This document shows positions 26,815 through 36,518 of a stretch of 57,843 nucleotides of DNA, piece by piece. Source of the DNA: UBA1738 sp045591565. Its GTDB lineage: Bacteria > Bacillota > Clostridia > UBA1381. The stretch spans positions 1-57,843 of the forward strand of contig JAZNTB010000080.1 of assembly GCA_045591565.1 (NCBI GenBank), read 5' to 3'. The notes under the pieces are model-generated. The model was not told where the DNA came from, searched no databases, and worked only from the letters and a program-made list of their open reading frames with translations. The translations under genes were made by a program, and so were the position numbers. Numbering within the stretch: position 1 is the stretch's first letter; every line of letters starts with the position of its first letter.

Positions 26815-28091
26815 CGGTTCACCCTTTTTATCTTGGAAATAAAAAATCCGTCAGTACCATCAATATTCGGATAGAGCGTTATATATCCGCTGTTTTCCCT
26901 CATAAGCGGTCCCGGAAGCTCTATTTTTGTAAATTCAAAATCCGGATGCTTTTTTACAAACTCGCATACAACGCCTTCATTTTCCTCTTTTACGAGGGTG
27001 CAGGTGGAATATACAAGCTCGCCGCCCGGCTTTAAGTAGCTTGCAGCGTTTTCAAGTATCTTCATCTGAAGCTTCGGAAGACTTGAAATATCTTCCTTAT
27101 TCCATTTAATATCCGGCTTTCTGCGGATTATGCCCAGTCCTGAGCACGGAACATCCGCAAGCACCTTATCCGCCTTGCCGCAAAGCTCCTCACGCCTGAT
27201 GGTTGCATCTGCGCACTCAGCACTTATAATTGAGAGTCCCATACGCTCCGCATTTTTGTTTATGATGTCCACCTTATGCGGATGAATATCAAACGCCATA
27301 ATGCGTCCCTTATTTCCCATAAGCTCGGCTAAATGCGTTGTTTTTCCGCCGGGGGATGCACACATATCAATGCATAGTTCATCCGGTCTCGGACAAAGTG
27401 CTTCACTTGCCATCATAGCTGCAACATCCTGTGCGATAAACTTTCCGTCTTTATATTCTGCAAGGCTTGCCAAATCTGTTCTTGCGATATACCTTGCATA
27501 CTCATAAAGAGTACACTCCTCAGCTTTTATATCTAAGAGTCCGTCACATTTCAAGCGGTTTAATCTGATAGTAGTGCGCGGTTCTTTATTTAAGCTCTCT
27601 AAAAGCTCCTCGCAAAAATCAAACCGCTCAAAATATTTCACCATTTCTTCCGGAAAAGAATATTTCACCGAAAGAAACGCCGTTCTTTCCTTTGGATACT
27701 CCAGTGTCTTCCTTCCCCTTATTACCGAGTGCAGTATTCCGTTTACAAACCCCGAGGATTTTGCGCAGTATTTTTTTGCAAGCCTTACACTCTCGTTTAC
27801 CGCCGCAGATTCGGGGATTTTATCGGTAAAATACAGCTGATACACTCCAAGCCTCAGAATTAAAAGCACATATTTGGAAAGCTTTTTGATTTTCACCCTT
27901 GAGTATTTTGAAATTATATAATCAAGGGTAAGCTTTCGTCTTATAACGCCGTAAACAAGCTGCGAAACAAACGCCCTGTTGCGGCTGTCCATATCCCCTC
28001 TGAGCGCAGATTTTAACGCCATATTGGAATATGCGTTTTCATATTCAATTTCGTAAAGCGTCAGAAGCGCCGTTTCTCTTGGGTTTATCAT
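26811..28091 (-). CDS. rsmB: 16S rRNA cytosine-967 C5-methyltransferase RsmB
   Basis: 426-aa protein: N-terminal NusB-like RNA-binding domain (about 1-130) and a C-terminal SAM methyltransferase domain with IDMCASPGGKTTHLAELMG for SAM binding and the two cysteines of m5C enzymes in VPCSGLG and YSTCTLVKEENE. It methylates C967 of 16S rRNA. Overlaps rlmN and starts 4 bases after the zinc peptidase gene. Confidence 0.95.
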   Translation of the reverse strand: MINPRETALLTLYEIEYENAYSNMALKSALRGDMDSRNRAFVSQLVYGVIRRKLTLDYIISKYSRVKIKKLSKYVLLILRLGVYQLYFTDKIPESAAVNESVRLAKKYCAKSSGFVNGILHSVIRGRKTLEYPKERTAFLSVKYSFPEEMVKYFERFDFCEELLESLNKEPRTTIRLNRLKCDGLLDIKAEECTLYEYARYIARTDLASLAEYKDGKFIAQDVAAMMASEALCPRPDELCIDMCASPGGKTTHLAELMGNKGRIMAFDIHPHKVDIINKNAERMGLSIISAECADATIRREELCGKADKVLADVPCSGLGIIRRKPDIKWNKEDISSLPKLQMKILENAASYLKPGGELVYSTCTLVKEENEGVVCEFVKKHPDFEFTKIELPGPLMRENSGYITLYPNIDGTDGFFISKIKRVNR

Positions 28092-28095
28092 AGTT

Positions 28096-28782
28096 TTAAT
28101 CTCTGTTTCGTGAGTTATTTAAAAGTACAAGTCTTAAAAGCTGAAGCGCTGATGCAAGTACTGCCGCAACATATGTCATCGCAGCTGCTCTCAGCACCTT
28201 TTTTGCTCCCTTTAGCTCCTGTTCATCAAGCATCATGGATGAATCCAGAATTTTAATAGCCCTGCGACTTGCATCAAACTCCACAGGAAGTGTTATAAGC
28301 TGAAAAACCAACGCTCCGCTAAAGAGTATGATTCCCAGATTTGCAAGACCTGCCGCTCCCATAATGAGTCCTAAGATGAACAGCGGCATCGAAAGTCTTG
28401 AACAGATATTCACCGCCGGAACGATTGCATTCCTGAGCCTTATTGGTGCATAGCCGGTGGCGTGCTGAACTGCATGACCTGCTTCGTGTGCCGCAACACC
28501 AATTGCCGCAACCGAGTCGGATGCGTATGTTGAATCGGAAAGGCGTATCACATTTGCTGTAGGGTCATAATGGTCGGAAAGATTTCCGCCGATATGCTCA
28601 ATTCTTATATTATAAAGTCCGTTATCATCTAAAATTTTTCTTGCCGCATCAGCACCCGTATAGTGTCTGTAGCTTTTTACATCAGAATATTTGCGGAATG
28701 CACTCTGCACACCAAAGGATGCAAAGGACGCAAGTAAAAATCCCAATATAACAAGCATATATGTCGAATCATAAAAAAACAT
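28096..28782 (-). CDS. Membrane zinc metallopeptidase, YugP family
   Basis: Integral membrane protein (228 aa) with membrane segments at the N-terminus, around 120-160 and at the C-terminus, and the zinc motif AAHEAGHAVQHATGY near residue 95 (HExxH type). YugP-family proteins (DUF2685/peptidase MA-like) are common in Bacillota between fmt and rsmB; their substrates are not known. It is co-transcribed here with 9-base spacing after fmt. Confidence 0.9.
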   Translation of the reverse strand: MFFYDSTYMLVILGFLLASFASFGVQSAFRKYSDVKSYRHYTGADAARKILDDNGLYNIRIEHIGGNLSDHYDPTANVIRLSDSTYASDSVAAIGVAAHEAGHAVQHATGYAPIRLRNAIVPAVNICSRLSMPLFILGLIMGAAGLANLGIILFSGALVFQLITLPVEFDASRRAIKILDSSMMLDEQELKGAKKVLRAAAMTYVAAVLASALQLLRLVLLNNSRNRD

Positions 28783-28792
28783 TTTTTCTACC

Positions 28793-29716
28793 TCATTCCA
28801 AAACTGTTCCGTATTCTATTTCGTGACCTCTCAGATACTCATCAATACCCATACGCTTGCTGCCTGCAAACTGGGCACAAAGGATATATATTGAGCCGTC
28901 GGATGTTTTTACCCTCAGCCCCTTATCCTTTTCATAGCCTACTATCTCGCCAGGCTTTCCGCTGCACGCTTCGCCTTTTCGGGCAGTTATTATCTTCATA
29001 ACCTCACCCTTATAAAGACTGTATGCCATCGGCCAGCTGTTCATTCCGCAAATGAGCTTTGATATCTCGGCAGTAGTTTTTGACCAGTCGATATGCGCCA
29101 TTTCCTTCGAAAGCATCGGTGCATAGGTGTGTTTTTCATGCTCCTGCGGAGTAGGCGTTATATTTTCAATCTCATTTATGGTTTTTACCAAAAGCTCGCT
29201 TCCTGCCTTTGCTACACGCTCAAACAGCTCCTCCGCCGTTTCATATTCGCCGATTGTAAGCTCCTGACAAAGCAGCATATCTCCAGTATCAAGCCCCTCA
29301 TCCATCAGCATGGTTGTTACACCGGTTTTTTCTTCGCCGTTTATAACCGCCCACTGAACAGGCGCTGCACCACGAAGCTTCGGCAGAAGCGATGCGTGCA
29401 TATTAATGCATCCGTATTTCGGGTAGTCTATGATATATTTCGGCAGGATTTTGCCGTATGCCACAACCGCAATAATATCGGGTTTAAGGCTTTCCAGAAT
29501 TTCTCGAAGCTCACCGTTTTTAAGACTCTCCGGCTGAAAGACCGGGATTCCTGCTTCCTCTGCCGCAACCTTTACATCGGTAGGCATCAGTTTATGCCCT
29601 CTGCCGCGCGGTTTATCAGGCTGACTCACCGCTCCGACAACGCACATTCCTGCGCCTATTAAAGCTCTCAGGCACTTTGCCGCAATATCCGGCGTTCCCA
29701 TAAATAAAATTCTCAT
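28793..29716 (-). CDS. fmt: Methionyl-tRNA formyltransferase
   Basis: Formylates initiator Met-tRNA (307 aa). Visible are the catalytic region INMHASLLPKLRGAAPVQW (Asn and His), TTMLMDEGLDTGDML with the catalytic Asp, and a C-terminal OB-fold. It lies 2 bases after def, forming the usual def-fmt pair. Confidence 0.96.
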   Translation of the reverse strand: MRILFMGTPDIAAKCLRALIGAGMCVVGAVSQPDKPRGRGHKLMPTDVKVAAEEAGIPVFQPESLKNGELREILESLKPDIIAVVAYGKILPKYIIDYPKYGCINMHASLLPKLRGAAPVQWAVINGEEKTGVTTMLMDEGLDTGDMLLCQELTIGEYETAEELFERVAKAGSELLVKTINEIENITPTPQEHEKHTYAPMLSKEMAHIDWSKTTAEISKLICGMNSWPMAYSLYKGEVMKIITARKGEACSGKPGEIVGYEKDKGLRVKTSDGSIYILCAQFAGSKRMGIDEYLRGHEIEYGTVLE

Positions 29717-29718
29717 AA

Positions 29719-30171
29719 TTAATTTTCCTCAAATCTTATTACCTTATCCAAAAACAAATTGCCGTCTAAATGGTCAATTTCATGGCATAACGCTCTTGCA
29801 AGCAGTTCCTCGCCGGTGATTTCAATTTTTTTGCCGTTTCTGTCAAAAGCCTCGACAGTAACCTTCATCGGCCGTTCTACATCTCCCCAGACTCCAGGTA
29901 CACTAAGGCAACCCTCCTGTCCGATTTGTGAGCCTTCGCTTTTTACTATTTTAGGGTTCACAAGCTCTATCTTGCCGTCACCGATATCAATAACGGCAGC
30001 GCGTTTTAAAATGCCTACCTGCGGTGCTGCAAGTCCCACGCCGTCGCTTTTTTGCATGGTTTCATACATATCGTCAAGCAAAATGGCAAGTCTTTTATCG
30101 AAAACCGTCACTTCTTTACAAACCTTGTATAGAACCTCATCACCCTTTTTCCTTATTTCTCTTAATCCCAT
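29719..30171 (-). CDS. def: Peptide deformylase
   Basis: Metalloprotease (150 aa) that removes the N-formyl group from new proteins. All three motifs are present: GVGLAAPQVG, EGCLSVPG and CHEIDHLDG (metal ligands Cys, His, His). Start 30171 follows AAAGGA by 7 bases; the longer frame to 30189 has no clear site. Follows priA by 31 bases. Confidence 0.96.
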   Translation of the reverse strand: MGLREIRKKGDEVLYKVCKEVTVFDKRLAILLDDMYETMQKSDGVGLAAPQVGILKRAAVIDIGDGKIELVNPKIVKSEGSQIGQEGCLSVPGVWGDVERPMKVTVEAFDRNGKKIEITGEELLARALCHEIDHLDGNLFLDKVIRFEEN

Positions 30172-30202
30172 TTTTGTGTCCTTTCTCATAAACTCATAGG
30201 GT

Positions 30203-32626
30203 TTATGTATTATTAGGATTTTTATCTATTATTACCGTAACATTATCATAGTTAGCGTTCTTTCTGCATTTATCCTGTGCATAAGCAAGGAATTCATTCA
30301 TCGCTGTGCTGTCTTCGCACTTTATAATCAGCCTGTATATATATTTACCTTTAATTTTTGATATATATGCGCTTATCGGCCCTAAAAGCTGAACCCTTTG
30401 CCCTGAATCCTTCGCGCCTGCAAGATTTTTTGCAAAAAACCTCGCGCATTGTGCAGTAACATTTTCATTTGTCCCTGAGAATATCACCGAAATCATCTCG
30501 CAAAACGGCGGATACCACATTGCGCGCCTGACTTCTATCTCCTCATTGTAAAATTCCTTGTACTTATGCTCCTTTGCAAGACATATCGCCTTGTTATCGG
30601 GGCTGTAGGTCTGGATAACGCTTACTCCTTTTTTGTCACCTCTTCCTGCTCTGCCTGTAACCTGCTCGAGAGATGAAAAGGTTCTTTCGCAGGAGCGGTA
30701 ATCATCTATATTCAAAATCGTATCTGCTGATATTACTCCAACAAGCGTCACATCAGGAAAGTCAAGTCCCTTTGTAACCATCTGTGTGCCTATTAAGATA
30801 TCAATTTTTTCCTTTTCAAATTTATTTAAAATCTGTGCGTGCGAATTCTTTTTCCCTGTCGTGTCAACATCCATACGAATTGCGGTTGCATCCGGAAACA
30901 GCTTGTGTATTTCCTCCTCCACCTTCTGCGTTCCGCCGCCAAAATAGCGTATATAAGGGCTTCCGCATTCGGGGCATTTTTCGTAATTTTTGGTGGTATG
31001 TCCGCAGTAATGACACCTCAGGGTGTTATCGTATTTATGATATTTTAAAGAAATGCTGCAATTGGGGCACTCTGCCACATATCCGCACTTTCTACAGGAA
31101 ACAAATGTGGAAAATCCTCGGCGATTCAAAAACAGTATAGTCTGGTTTTTATTCTTGAGATTTTCCCCTATCCGCTCCGCCAGCGCACGGCTTATAACAG
31201 ATTTATTGCCTGCCTCAAGCTCCTCACGCATATCCGCTATCAGTACCTCGGGCATATCCTTTCCCGTAACTCTTCTTTCCATTTCAAGGAGTGTGTAACT
31301 CCCCATTTTTGCCCTGTAGTAACTTGTGACAAGCGGCGTTGCCGATGCAAATACCAAAAGCGCACCGTACTGTCTTGCCCGAAACTCTGCAACATCATGA
31401 ACCTCATACCTTGGCGACATCTCAGACTTGTAGGTTTGCTCATGCTCCTCATCCACAATAATCGCACCTATGTCATCAAAGGGCGCAAATATCGCCGACC
31501 TTGCCCCTACCGCTATGTCCGCCTCGCCGTTTCGTATCTTTTTCCACTGGTCATATTTTTCGCCGAGCGAAAGTCCGCTGTGTATAATAGCCACTCTTTT
31601 GCCGAAGCGTTCCTTAAACCTCGACACCATCTGCGGTGTCAAAGATATCTCAGGCACTAAAACTATTGCTTTTCGTCCGGCTTCTATTGCAGCACTCACG
31701 GCACGCATATAAACCTCGGTCTTTCCGCTTCCTGTGACTCCGTGCAAAAGGTATGGCTTGTACTCCTTTTTCTCTATCGTTTCCAAAAGCGGTGAAAGCA
31801 CTCTGTTTTGCTCGGCGGTAAGCTGTGGAATAGTTGCTTTCTTCCCCCCGCCTATCTCCTCCACCTCGCGCATTACCGCAAGGTCGTAGGTTTTAATATA
31901 TCCTTTTTTCTCCAAGGCTTTTACCGCACTGTATGAACCACCGGAAAAATGAACAAGGTCGGAAATCGACAGCCTTCCGCAGTCTGCGAGAATTTCAAGC
32001 ATTTTCGCCTGTGCAAAGGCATTGCTTTTTTCAAGCGCGCATATAACTGTGCTAAGCTCCTCGCTCTCACAGGTTGCCTCTGCCATACGCACGATTTTGT
32101 CCTTTACCGTGCGGCTATCACGAAGCTCACTCTTTATCGTTCCTGCCTTTATCAGTGCATCGAGCTTTTTTTTGATGTTTCCTTCAAACAATCCCATGAG
32201 CCGGTTGATTTCACAGGCTCCGCCGTTTTCTAAAAGTGCCGCTACAATCTCGTCACTTCTTTCGGCTTTGCCCGAAAGAACAATCCACTCCTCGTAGCTC
32301 ACAGTTGTGCCGCTCGGTGCGATTGCGTGAATAGCATCAAGATATGTCACAAGATATTTTTCACGCATCCAGCGTATAAGCTCAAGCTGTTTTTCGTCAA
32401 AAAGCCGTATTTCTTTAGAGAGCCTGCCTATCGCCTTGAGTTTTTTTGCAGCGGTTTCCTCCTTGACTGCCATCACATAAGCTTCCTTCTGCTTATTTGC
32501 TGTACCGAAAGGAACAGTTACACATGAGCCTACGACAACTATTCCCTCAAGTTCTTCGGGAATTAAATAGTCGAACATTTTATCAACGCTTTTAGCTCTG
32601 TGATTTACTATTACCTCTGCAATCAA
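30203..32626 (-). CDS. priA: Primosomal protein N' (replication restart helicase PriA)
   Basis: Superfamily 2 helicase of 807 aa that reloads the replisome at stalled forks. N-terminal 3'-DNA-binding and winged-helix domains, Walker A HGVTGSGKTEVY, DEEH box, and between the helicase lobes two zinc sites built from CRKCGYVAECPNC and CHYCGH...CPECG; the second lobe has LIGTQMVTKGLDFP and the arginine-finger region EQVTGRAGRG. Full family length. It follows rpoZ by 18 bases. Confidence 0.96.
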   Translation of the reverse strand: MIAEVIVNHRAKSVDKMFDYLIPEELEGIVVVGSCVTVPFGTANKQKEAYVMAVKEETAAKKLKAIGRLSKEIRLFDEKQLELIRWMREKYLVTYLDAIHAIAPSGTTVSYEEWIVLSGKAERSDEIVAALLENGGACEINRLMGLFEGNIKKKLDALIKAGTIKSELRDSRTVKDKIVRMAEATCESEELSTVICALEKSNAFAQAKMLEILADCGRLSISDLVHFSGGSYSAVKALEKKGYIKTYDLAVMREVEEIGGGKKATIPQLTAEQNRVLSPLLETIEKKEYKPYLLHGVTGSGKTEVYMRAVSAAIEAGRKAIVLVPEISLTPQMVSRFKERFGKRVAIIHSGLSLGEKYDQWKKIRNGEADIAVGARSAIFAPFDDIGAIIVDEEHEQTYKSEMSPRYEVHDVAEFRARQYGALLVFASATPLVTSYYRAKMGSYTLLEMERRVTGKDMPEVLIADMREELEAGNKSVISRALAERIGENLKNKNQTILFLNRRGFSTFVSCRKCGYVAECPNCSISLKYHKYDNTLRCHYCGHTTKNYEKCPECGSPYIRYFGGGTQKVEEEIHKLFPDATAIRMDVDTTGKKNSHAQILNKFEKEKIDILIGTQMVTKGLDFPDVTLVGVISADTILNIDDYRSCERTFSSLEQVTGRAGRGDKKGVSVIQTYSPDNKAICLAKEHKYKEFYNEEIEVRRAMWYPPFCEMISVIFSGTNENVTAQCARFFAKNLAGAKDSGQRVQLLGPISAYISKIKGKYIYRLIIKCEDSTAMNEFLAYAQDKCRKNANYDNVTVIIDKNPNNT

Positions 32627-32644
32627 GGGTTTTCTACCTCCGAA

Positions 32645-32860
32645 TTATTTAATCTGGTCTGCGACCGGCTTATAGCCTATCTTTCCGCAGGAAATTTCCA
32701 TAACTGCCTTTGAAACCGGATTGTCCGATTCACATGATACCATGCAGTCGTCGTTTTTGCCGAGCATTCTTGCTCTTTTAGCTGCCATTGTAACTAAAAT
32801 ATATCTGCAGCCGTCCTCTACGCATTTTTCTAAAGTACTGATTCCAGGTTTGATAATCAT
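32645..32860 (-). CDS. rpoZ: DNA-directed RNA polymerase omega subunit
   Basis: Small RNA polymerase assembly subunit (71 aa). The diagnostic part is RYILVTMAAKRARML, followed by NPVSKAVMEIS. It sits between gmk and priA, the standard place in Bacillota. Confidence 0.93.
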   Translation of the reverse strand: MIIKPGISTLEKCVEDGCRYILVTMAAKRARMLGKNDDCMVSCESDNPVSKAVMEISCGKIGYKPVADQIK

Positions 32861-32874
32861 AATTTCATTCTCCT

Positions 32875-33468
32875 TTATATTTCGTTTAATAATTTTTCTA
32901 TCATCTGCTGTCTTTCGTTTGTTGCTTTTATAATACTCAATGTTTCCTCAACACATCCTGCGAGGTCATCATTGACTATAACATAGTTATACTTAGGGGA
33001 TTGCAAAAACTCCCACTTTGCAGCCTCGATGCGGCGTTCAATCTCTGCATCCGCTTCTCTTGCACGCTCTTTAAGGCGCCTTCTGAGTTCTGCTATTGAC
33101 GGAGGAACAACAAATATTAAAACCGCCTCCGGCATCAGACTTTTAACCTTGAGCGCACCCTGTGGCTCAATCTCGAGGATTACATTTTTGCCCGATTCGA
33201 GCATATCGGATACCGCCTTTTTAGGCGTGCCGTAATAATTTCCGCTGTATACCGCATATTCAAGCATCTCGCCCGCCTCAATCATGCCGGCAAAGCGTTC
33301 CTCGGTTATGTAGTAGTATGTAACGCCCTCGGTTTCGCCAATGCGCTTATCACGAGTTGTGGCAGATACCGACAAAAAGATGTTGTCCTCCTTTAAAAGC
33401 TCGGCGCAAACCGTGCCCTTGCCCGTTCCGGAAGGCCCTGAGATAACAAACAGTGAACCCTTACTCAT
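32875..33468 (-). CDS. gmk: Guanylate kinase
   Basis: GMP kinase (197 aa): P-loop ISGPSGTGKGTVC, GMP-binding TTRDKRIGETEGVTYYY and IEPQGALKVK segments. ATG 33468 overlaps the remA stop by 8 bases and has GAGGGTG upstream; the open frame to 33477 starts inside that site. Part of the yicC-remA-gmk-rpoZ group. Confidence 0.96.
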   Translation of the reverse strand: MSKGSLFVISGPSGTGKGTVCAELLKEDNIFLSVSATTRDKRIGETEGVTYYYITEERFAGMIEAGEMLEYAVYSGNYYGTPKKAVSDMLESGKNVILEIEPQGALKVKSLMPEAVLIFVVPPSIAELRRRLKERAREADAEIERRIEAAKWEFLQSPKYNYVIVNDDLAGCVEETLSIIKATNERQQMIEKLLNEI

Positions 33469-33712
33469 CGCCTGCACCCTCCTGACTAAGACGATTTGAA
33501 ATCGTTTCCGGCTGAAGTGCAGAAAGTATGATATGGTCGGAGTTTGTAACTATAACCGCCCTCGTTCTTCTTCCGTATGTAGCATTTATCAGCTTGCCGT
33601 TTTCCTCCGCCTCATGCATTACTCTTTTAATCGGCGCAGACTCCGGACTGATGATTGCCACAACCTTGTCCGCCGGAACAATATTTCCGAATCCTATATT
33701 TATCAGCTTCAT
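33461..33712 (-). CDS. remA: Extracellular matrix regulator RemA (DUF370)
   Basis: Small DNA-binding regulator (83 aa) of the RemA/RemB family: MKLINIGFGNIVPADKVVAI followed by ATYGRRTRAVIVTNSDHIILSA. In B. subtilis RemA activates matrix and osmoprotection genes and forms ring-like multimers on DNA. In Clostridia it is often only a conserved neighbour of gmk, and its targets here are unknown. Confidence 0.93.
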   Translation of the reverse strand: MKLINIGFGNIVPADKVVAIISPESAPIKRVMHEAEENGKLINATYGRRTRAVIVTNSDHIILSALQPETISNRLSQEGAGDE

Positions 33713-33721
33713 AGCTTCCTC

Positions 33722-34600
33722 CTACTCAATATTCTGAACCTGTTCTCTAAGCTTCTCGGTTTCGCCCTTAAGCTCCACAACTATCCTTGCTATCTCGATA
33801 TCGTTTGCCTTGGAGCCTGTGGTATTGATTTCCCGATTTATCTCCTGAATAAGGAAATCAAGCTTTCTTCCTGCCGGCTCACCTGATGAGGTTATCTCAT
33901 AGAACTCCTCAAAATGGCTTGAAAGGCGTACCATTTCTTCATTCACGGCAACCTTATCGGCAAAAATCGCAACCTCGGTCAAAACCCTTGCGTCGTCTAT
34001 CTCACGGTCGGCAATAACCTCACGGATTTTATCGTAAAGCCGTGTGCGGTATTCCTCAACAGTTTGCGGAGAGCGCTCCTCCACCTTTTTCGCAAGCGTC
34101 TTCATATACTCAACTCTTGCCTCTAAATCCTTCTGTATTCTTTCTCCCTCTCGCTCACGCATAGCGGTGAATGCTAAAAGTGCCGGTTCTAAAACCTTTT
34201 TTACGCTCTGCCAGATTTCTTCCTCGTCCTCAGCTTTTCTCTCCTGAATAAATATGTCGCTGTATCTGGCAACGCTGTTTACCGAAATATCGTCACGAAG
34301 GCCAAACTCATCACGAAGGCTTGTGAGTGCGTCGATATAGCTTTTCGCAAGGTCTTTGTTTACTACAATCTCCTTGTCGGCCTCTTCATAGCTCTCAATG
34401 CCGACATAAACATCTACCTTTCCCCTTGCTATACTCTTAGAAATAAATTCACGGACTCTGTCCTCTAAAAATCCATAATACCTTGGCACCTTTATTGAAT
34501 AGTCAGAATAGCGGTGATTGACCGATTTTATCTCGCATAAAATCTTCTTGCCGCCCTCTACAGCTTCGTTTCTGCCGTAGCCCGTCATGCTCTTTAACAC
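33722..34600 (-). CDS. yicC: YicC-family endoribonuclease
   Basis: YicC protein (292 aa): opening MLKSMTGYGR, VNHRYSDYSIKVPR in the N-terminal domain, and the DUF1732 end GRKLDFLIQEINREINTTGSKA. E. coli YicC is an endoribonuclease acting on the small RNA RyhB. The start codon is GTG at 34600 with AGGTGA upstream. It is the first gene of the long housekeeping operon that appears to run to thiI, about 16 kb. Confidence 0.94.
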   Translation of the reverse strand: MLKSMTGYGRNEAVEGGKKILCEIKSVNHRYSDYSIKVPRYYGFLEDRVREFISKSIARGKVDVYVGIESYEEADKEIVVNKDLAKSYIDALTSLRDEFGLRDDISVNSVARYSDIFIQERKAEDEEEIWQSVKKVLEPALLAFTAMREREGERIQKDLEARVEYMKTLAKKVEERSPQTVEEYRTRLYDKIREVIADREIDDARVLTEVAIFADKVAVNEEMVRLSSHFEEFYEITSSGEPAGRKLDFLIQEINREINTTGSKANDIEIARIVVELKGETEKLREQVQNIE

Positions 34601-34632
34601 AAAAATTCACCTACTTTACCATTATTCAAATT

Positions 34633-34641
34633 ATTATACCA
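34633..34641 (-). promoter_or_regulatory. Extended -10 promoter of the yicC operon
   Basis: Minus strand TGGTATAAT: a consensus -10 with the TGn extension. No good -35 lies 16-18 bp upstream, as is common for extended -10 promoters. It gives a leader of about 25-30 nt. Confidence 0.65.
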
Positions 34642-34690
34642 TAAAATTTTCAAAATTAACATAGTTTTTTCAAAAATTCTTTAATTTTTT

Positions 34691-34719
34691 TTGATTTTCG
34701 CATCATTTTGTGCTATAAT
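34691..34719 (+). promoter_or_regulatory. Sigma-A promoter of rqcH
   Basis: TTGATT (34691-34696), 17 bp, TATAAT (34714-34719), divergent from the yicC promoter and about 24 bases before the rqcH start. Confidence 0.8.
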
Positions 34720-34742
34720 AAAAAACATTGGAGGAATGCGTT

Positions 34743-36485
34743 ATGGCTTTTGATACAATTTGCGTAAAAAAAATAGTTTCAGAACTTAATTCTGCGCTTT
34801 TAGGAGGCAGAATTGACAAGATACATCAGCCGGAAAAGGACGAGCTTATGATTGCTGTGCGCACATTTGGCGGAGCATATAAGCTTGTTTTGAGTGCAAG
34901 CCCCAACAACAGCCGTATTCATTTCTCGGATACCGCAAAGGAAAATCCAAAAACTCCGCCTATGTTCTGTATGCTTCTTCGCAAGCATTTGTCGGGCGGA
35001 AAAATTGTGAGTATTGCGCAGCCGGACTTTGAAAGAATAGTTGAAATAGATATCGAGTCCTACAACGAGCTCGGCGACCTTACCAAAAAACGCCTTATCT
35101 GCGAGATAATGGGCAGAAACTCAAATATCATTCTCTGTAGCGAGGACTTTCGCATAATTGACTCGGCGCGGCATATTGATTTTACCCAAAGCTCGGTAAG
35201 GCAGATTCTCCCCGGCTGTACCTACAATTTCCCTCCGGCACAGGAAAAGACCGCAATACTTTGCGATGAAATAAAAAATATCTCGCTCGACTTTTCGCAG
35301 GAGGCATCACGGCCTGAAAGCGTAATAATGTCTGTAGTTTCCGGAATCAGCCCACTCACTGCCCGTGAAATAGTTTTCACGGCAACCGGTTCGTCCGGTC
35401 TTGTCTGCGGCGAACTTACGCCCGATAACAAGGAAGATATACGCAAAGAACTTCTTGATTTTGCAGAAAATATGGAGTTTCGTCCTTGCATCATCTTTGA
35501 TCCTACAGGAAAGCCGATAGACTTTTCCGCCACCGAAATACGCCAGTACGGCTCAAGCTACAGAGTGGAATACGCCGATAGTATGAGTGAGATTGTGTGC
35601 AGATTTTACCGTGAGCGTGACCTTAAAGAGCGTATGCGCCAAAAGAGTGCCGACCTTTCCAAGCTGCTTGGCAACAATCTGGAGCGCTGCTCCAAAAAAC
35701 TTGCTCTGCAGAAAAAAACTCTGCATGATGCAGAAAATAAAGAGCGATACAAGATTTACGGCGACCTTGTGACAGCAAACCTCTATCGCATAAAGGACGG
35801 AGAGAAGTCAGTAACCGTCAGCAACTATTACGAGGAGGGCTGTCCCGAAGTAACCATTGAGCTTTCTCCCATGCTGTCAGCCGCAAAAAATGCACAGCGC
35901 TATTACAAGCTATACTCAAAGCTCAAAAACGCCGAAATCGAGGTCACAAAACAGCTTGAGGCAACCTGCCGCGATATAGAGTATTTAGAAAGCACTCTGT
36001 CGGCGCTTGAGAATTCAACATCGGAAAGTGACTTAAATGCAATCCGTCAAGAGCTTGCAGACCTCGGATATGTTAAAGTCCAGAAAAAAGGCAAAAAGGA
36101 CTCAAAATCACAGCCCAAGCCGATGCACTTTATCTCAAGCGACGGCTTTGATATATATGTGGGCAAAAACAACACTCAAAATGACTATTTGACTCTCAAA
36201 TTTGCAAACTCGGGCGATATATGGTTTCATACAAAAAAAATTCATGGTTCGCATACAATAATCAAGCTCGGTCTTGACAAGGATGTGCCAAAAACCACCA
36301 TGATGGAGGCGGCACAGCTTGCAGCTTACTACTCAAAAGCGCGTGAATCCTCACAGGTTCCGGTGGATTACACACAAGTCAAAAATGTAAAAAAACCTAA
36401 CGGCGCAAAACCGGGAATGGTTATTTATGATAACTATAATACCGTATATGTTACACCAAAGAATATGGCAGAAGATTCACATTAA
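34743..36485 (+). CDS. rqcH: Ribosome quality-control protein RqcH (NFACT/FbpA-like)
   Basis: NFACT-family protein of 580 aa. In B. subtilis RqcH binds stalled 50S subunits and adds C-terminal alanine tails that mark nascent chains for degradation; older names reflect fibronectin binding. It has the N-terminal NFACT-N domain (ending near 270 with FDPTGKPIDFS), HhH and long coiled-coil arms (about 285-445), and the NFACT-R domain with GDIWFHTKKIHGSHTIIK. Start 34743 follows TTGGAGGA; a TTG at 34728 lies inside that site. Single gene with its own promoter and terminator. Confidence 0.94.
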   Translation: MAFDTICVKKIVSELNSALLGGRIDKIHQPEKDELMIAVRTFGGAYKLVLSASPNNSRIHFSDTAKENPKTPPMFCMLLRKHLSGGKIVSIAQPDFERIVEIDIESYNELGDLTKKRLICEIMGRNSNIILCSEDFRIIDSARHIDFTQSSVRQILPGCTYNFPPAQEKTAILCDEIKNISLDFSQEASRPESVIMSVVSGISPLTAREIVFTATGSSGLVCGELTPDNKEDIRKELLDFAENMEFRPCIIFDPTGKPIDFSATEIRQYGSSYRVEYADSMSEIVCRFYRERDLKERMRQKSADLSKLLGNNLERCSKKLALQKKTLHDAENKERYKIYGDLVTANLYRIKDGEKSVTVSNYYEEGCPEVTIELSPMLSAAKNAQRYYKLYSKLKNAEIEVTKQLEATCRDIEYLESTLSALENSTSESDLNAIRQELADLGYVKVQKKGKKDSKSQPKPMHFISSDGFDIYVGKNNTQNDYLTLKFANSGDIWFHTKKIHGSHTIIKLGLDKDVPKTTMMEAAQLAAYYSKARESSQVPVDYTQVKNVKKPNGAKPGMVIYDNYNTVYVTPKNMAEDSH

Positions 36486-36512
36486 AAAAGGGGCTTAAAA
36501 AGCCCCTTTTTT
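36485..36512. terminator. Terminator between convergent rqcH and propeller genes
   Basis: Stem AAAAAGGGGCTT / AAGCCCCTTTTT with a two-base loop, overlapping the last base of the rqcH stop and lying 7 bases past the stop of the minus-strand gene. A-run and T-run make it usable in both directions. Confidence 0.85.
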
Positions 36513-36518
36513 GTTTAT

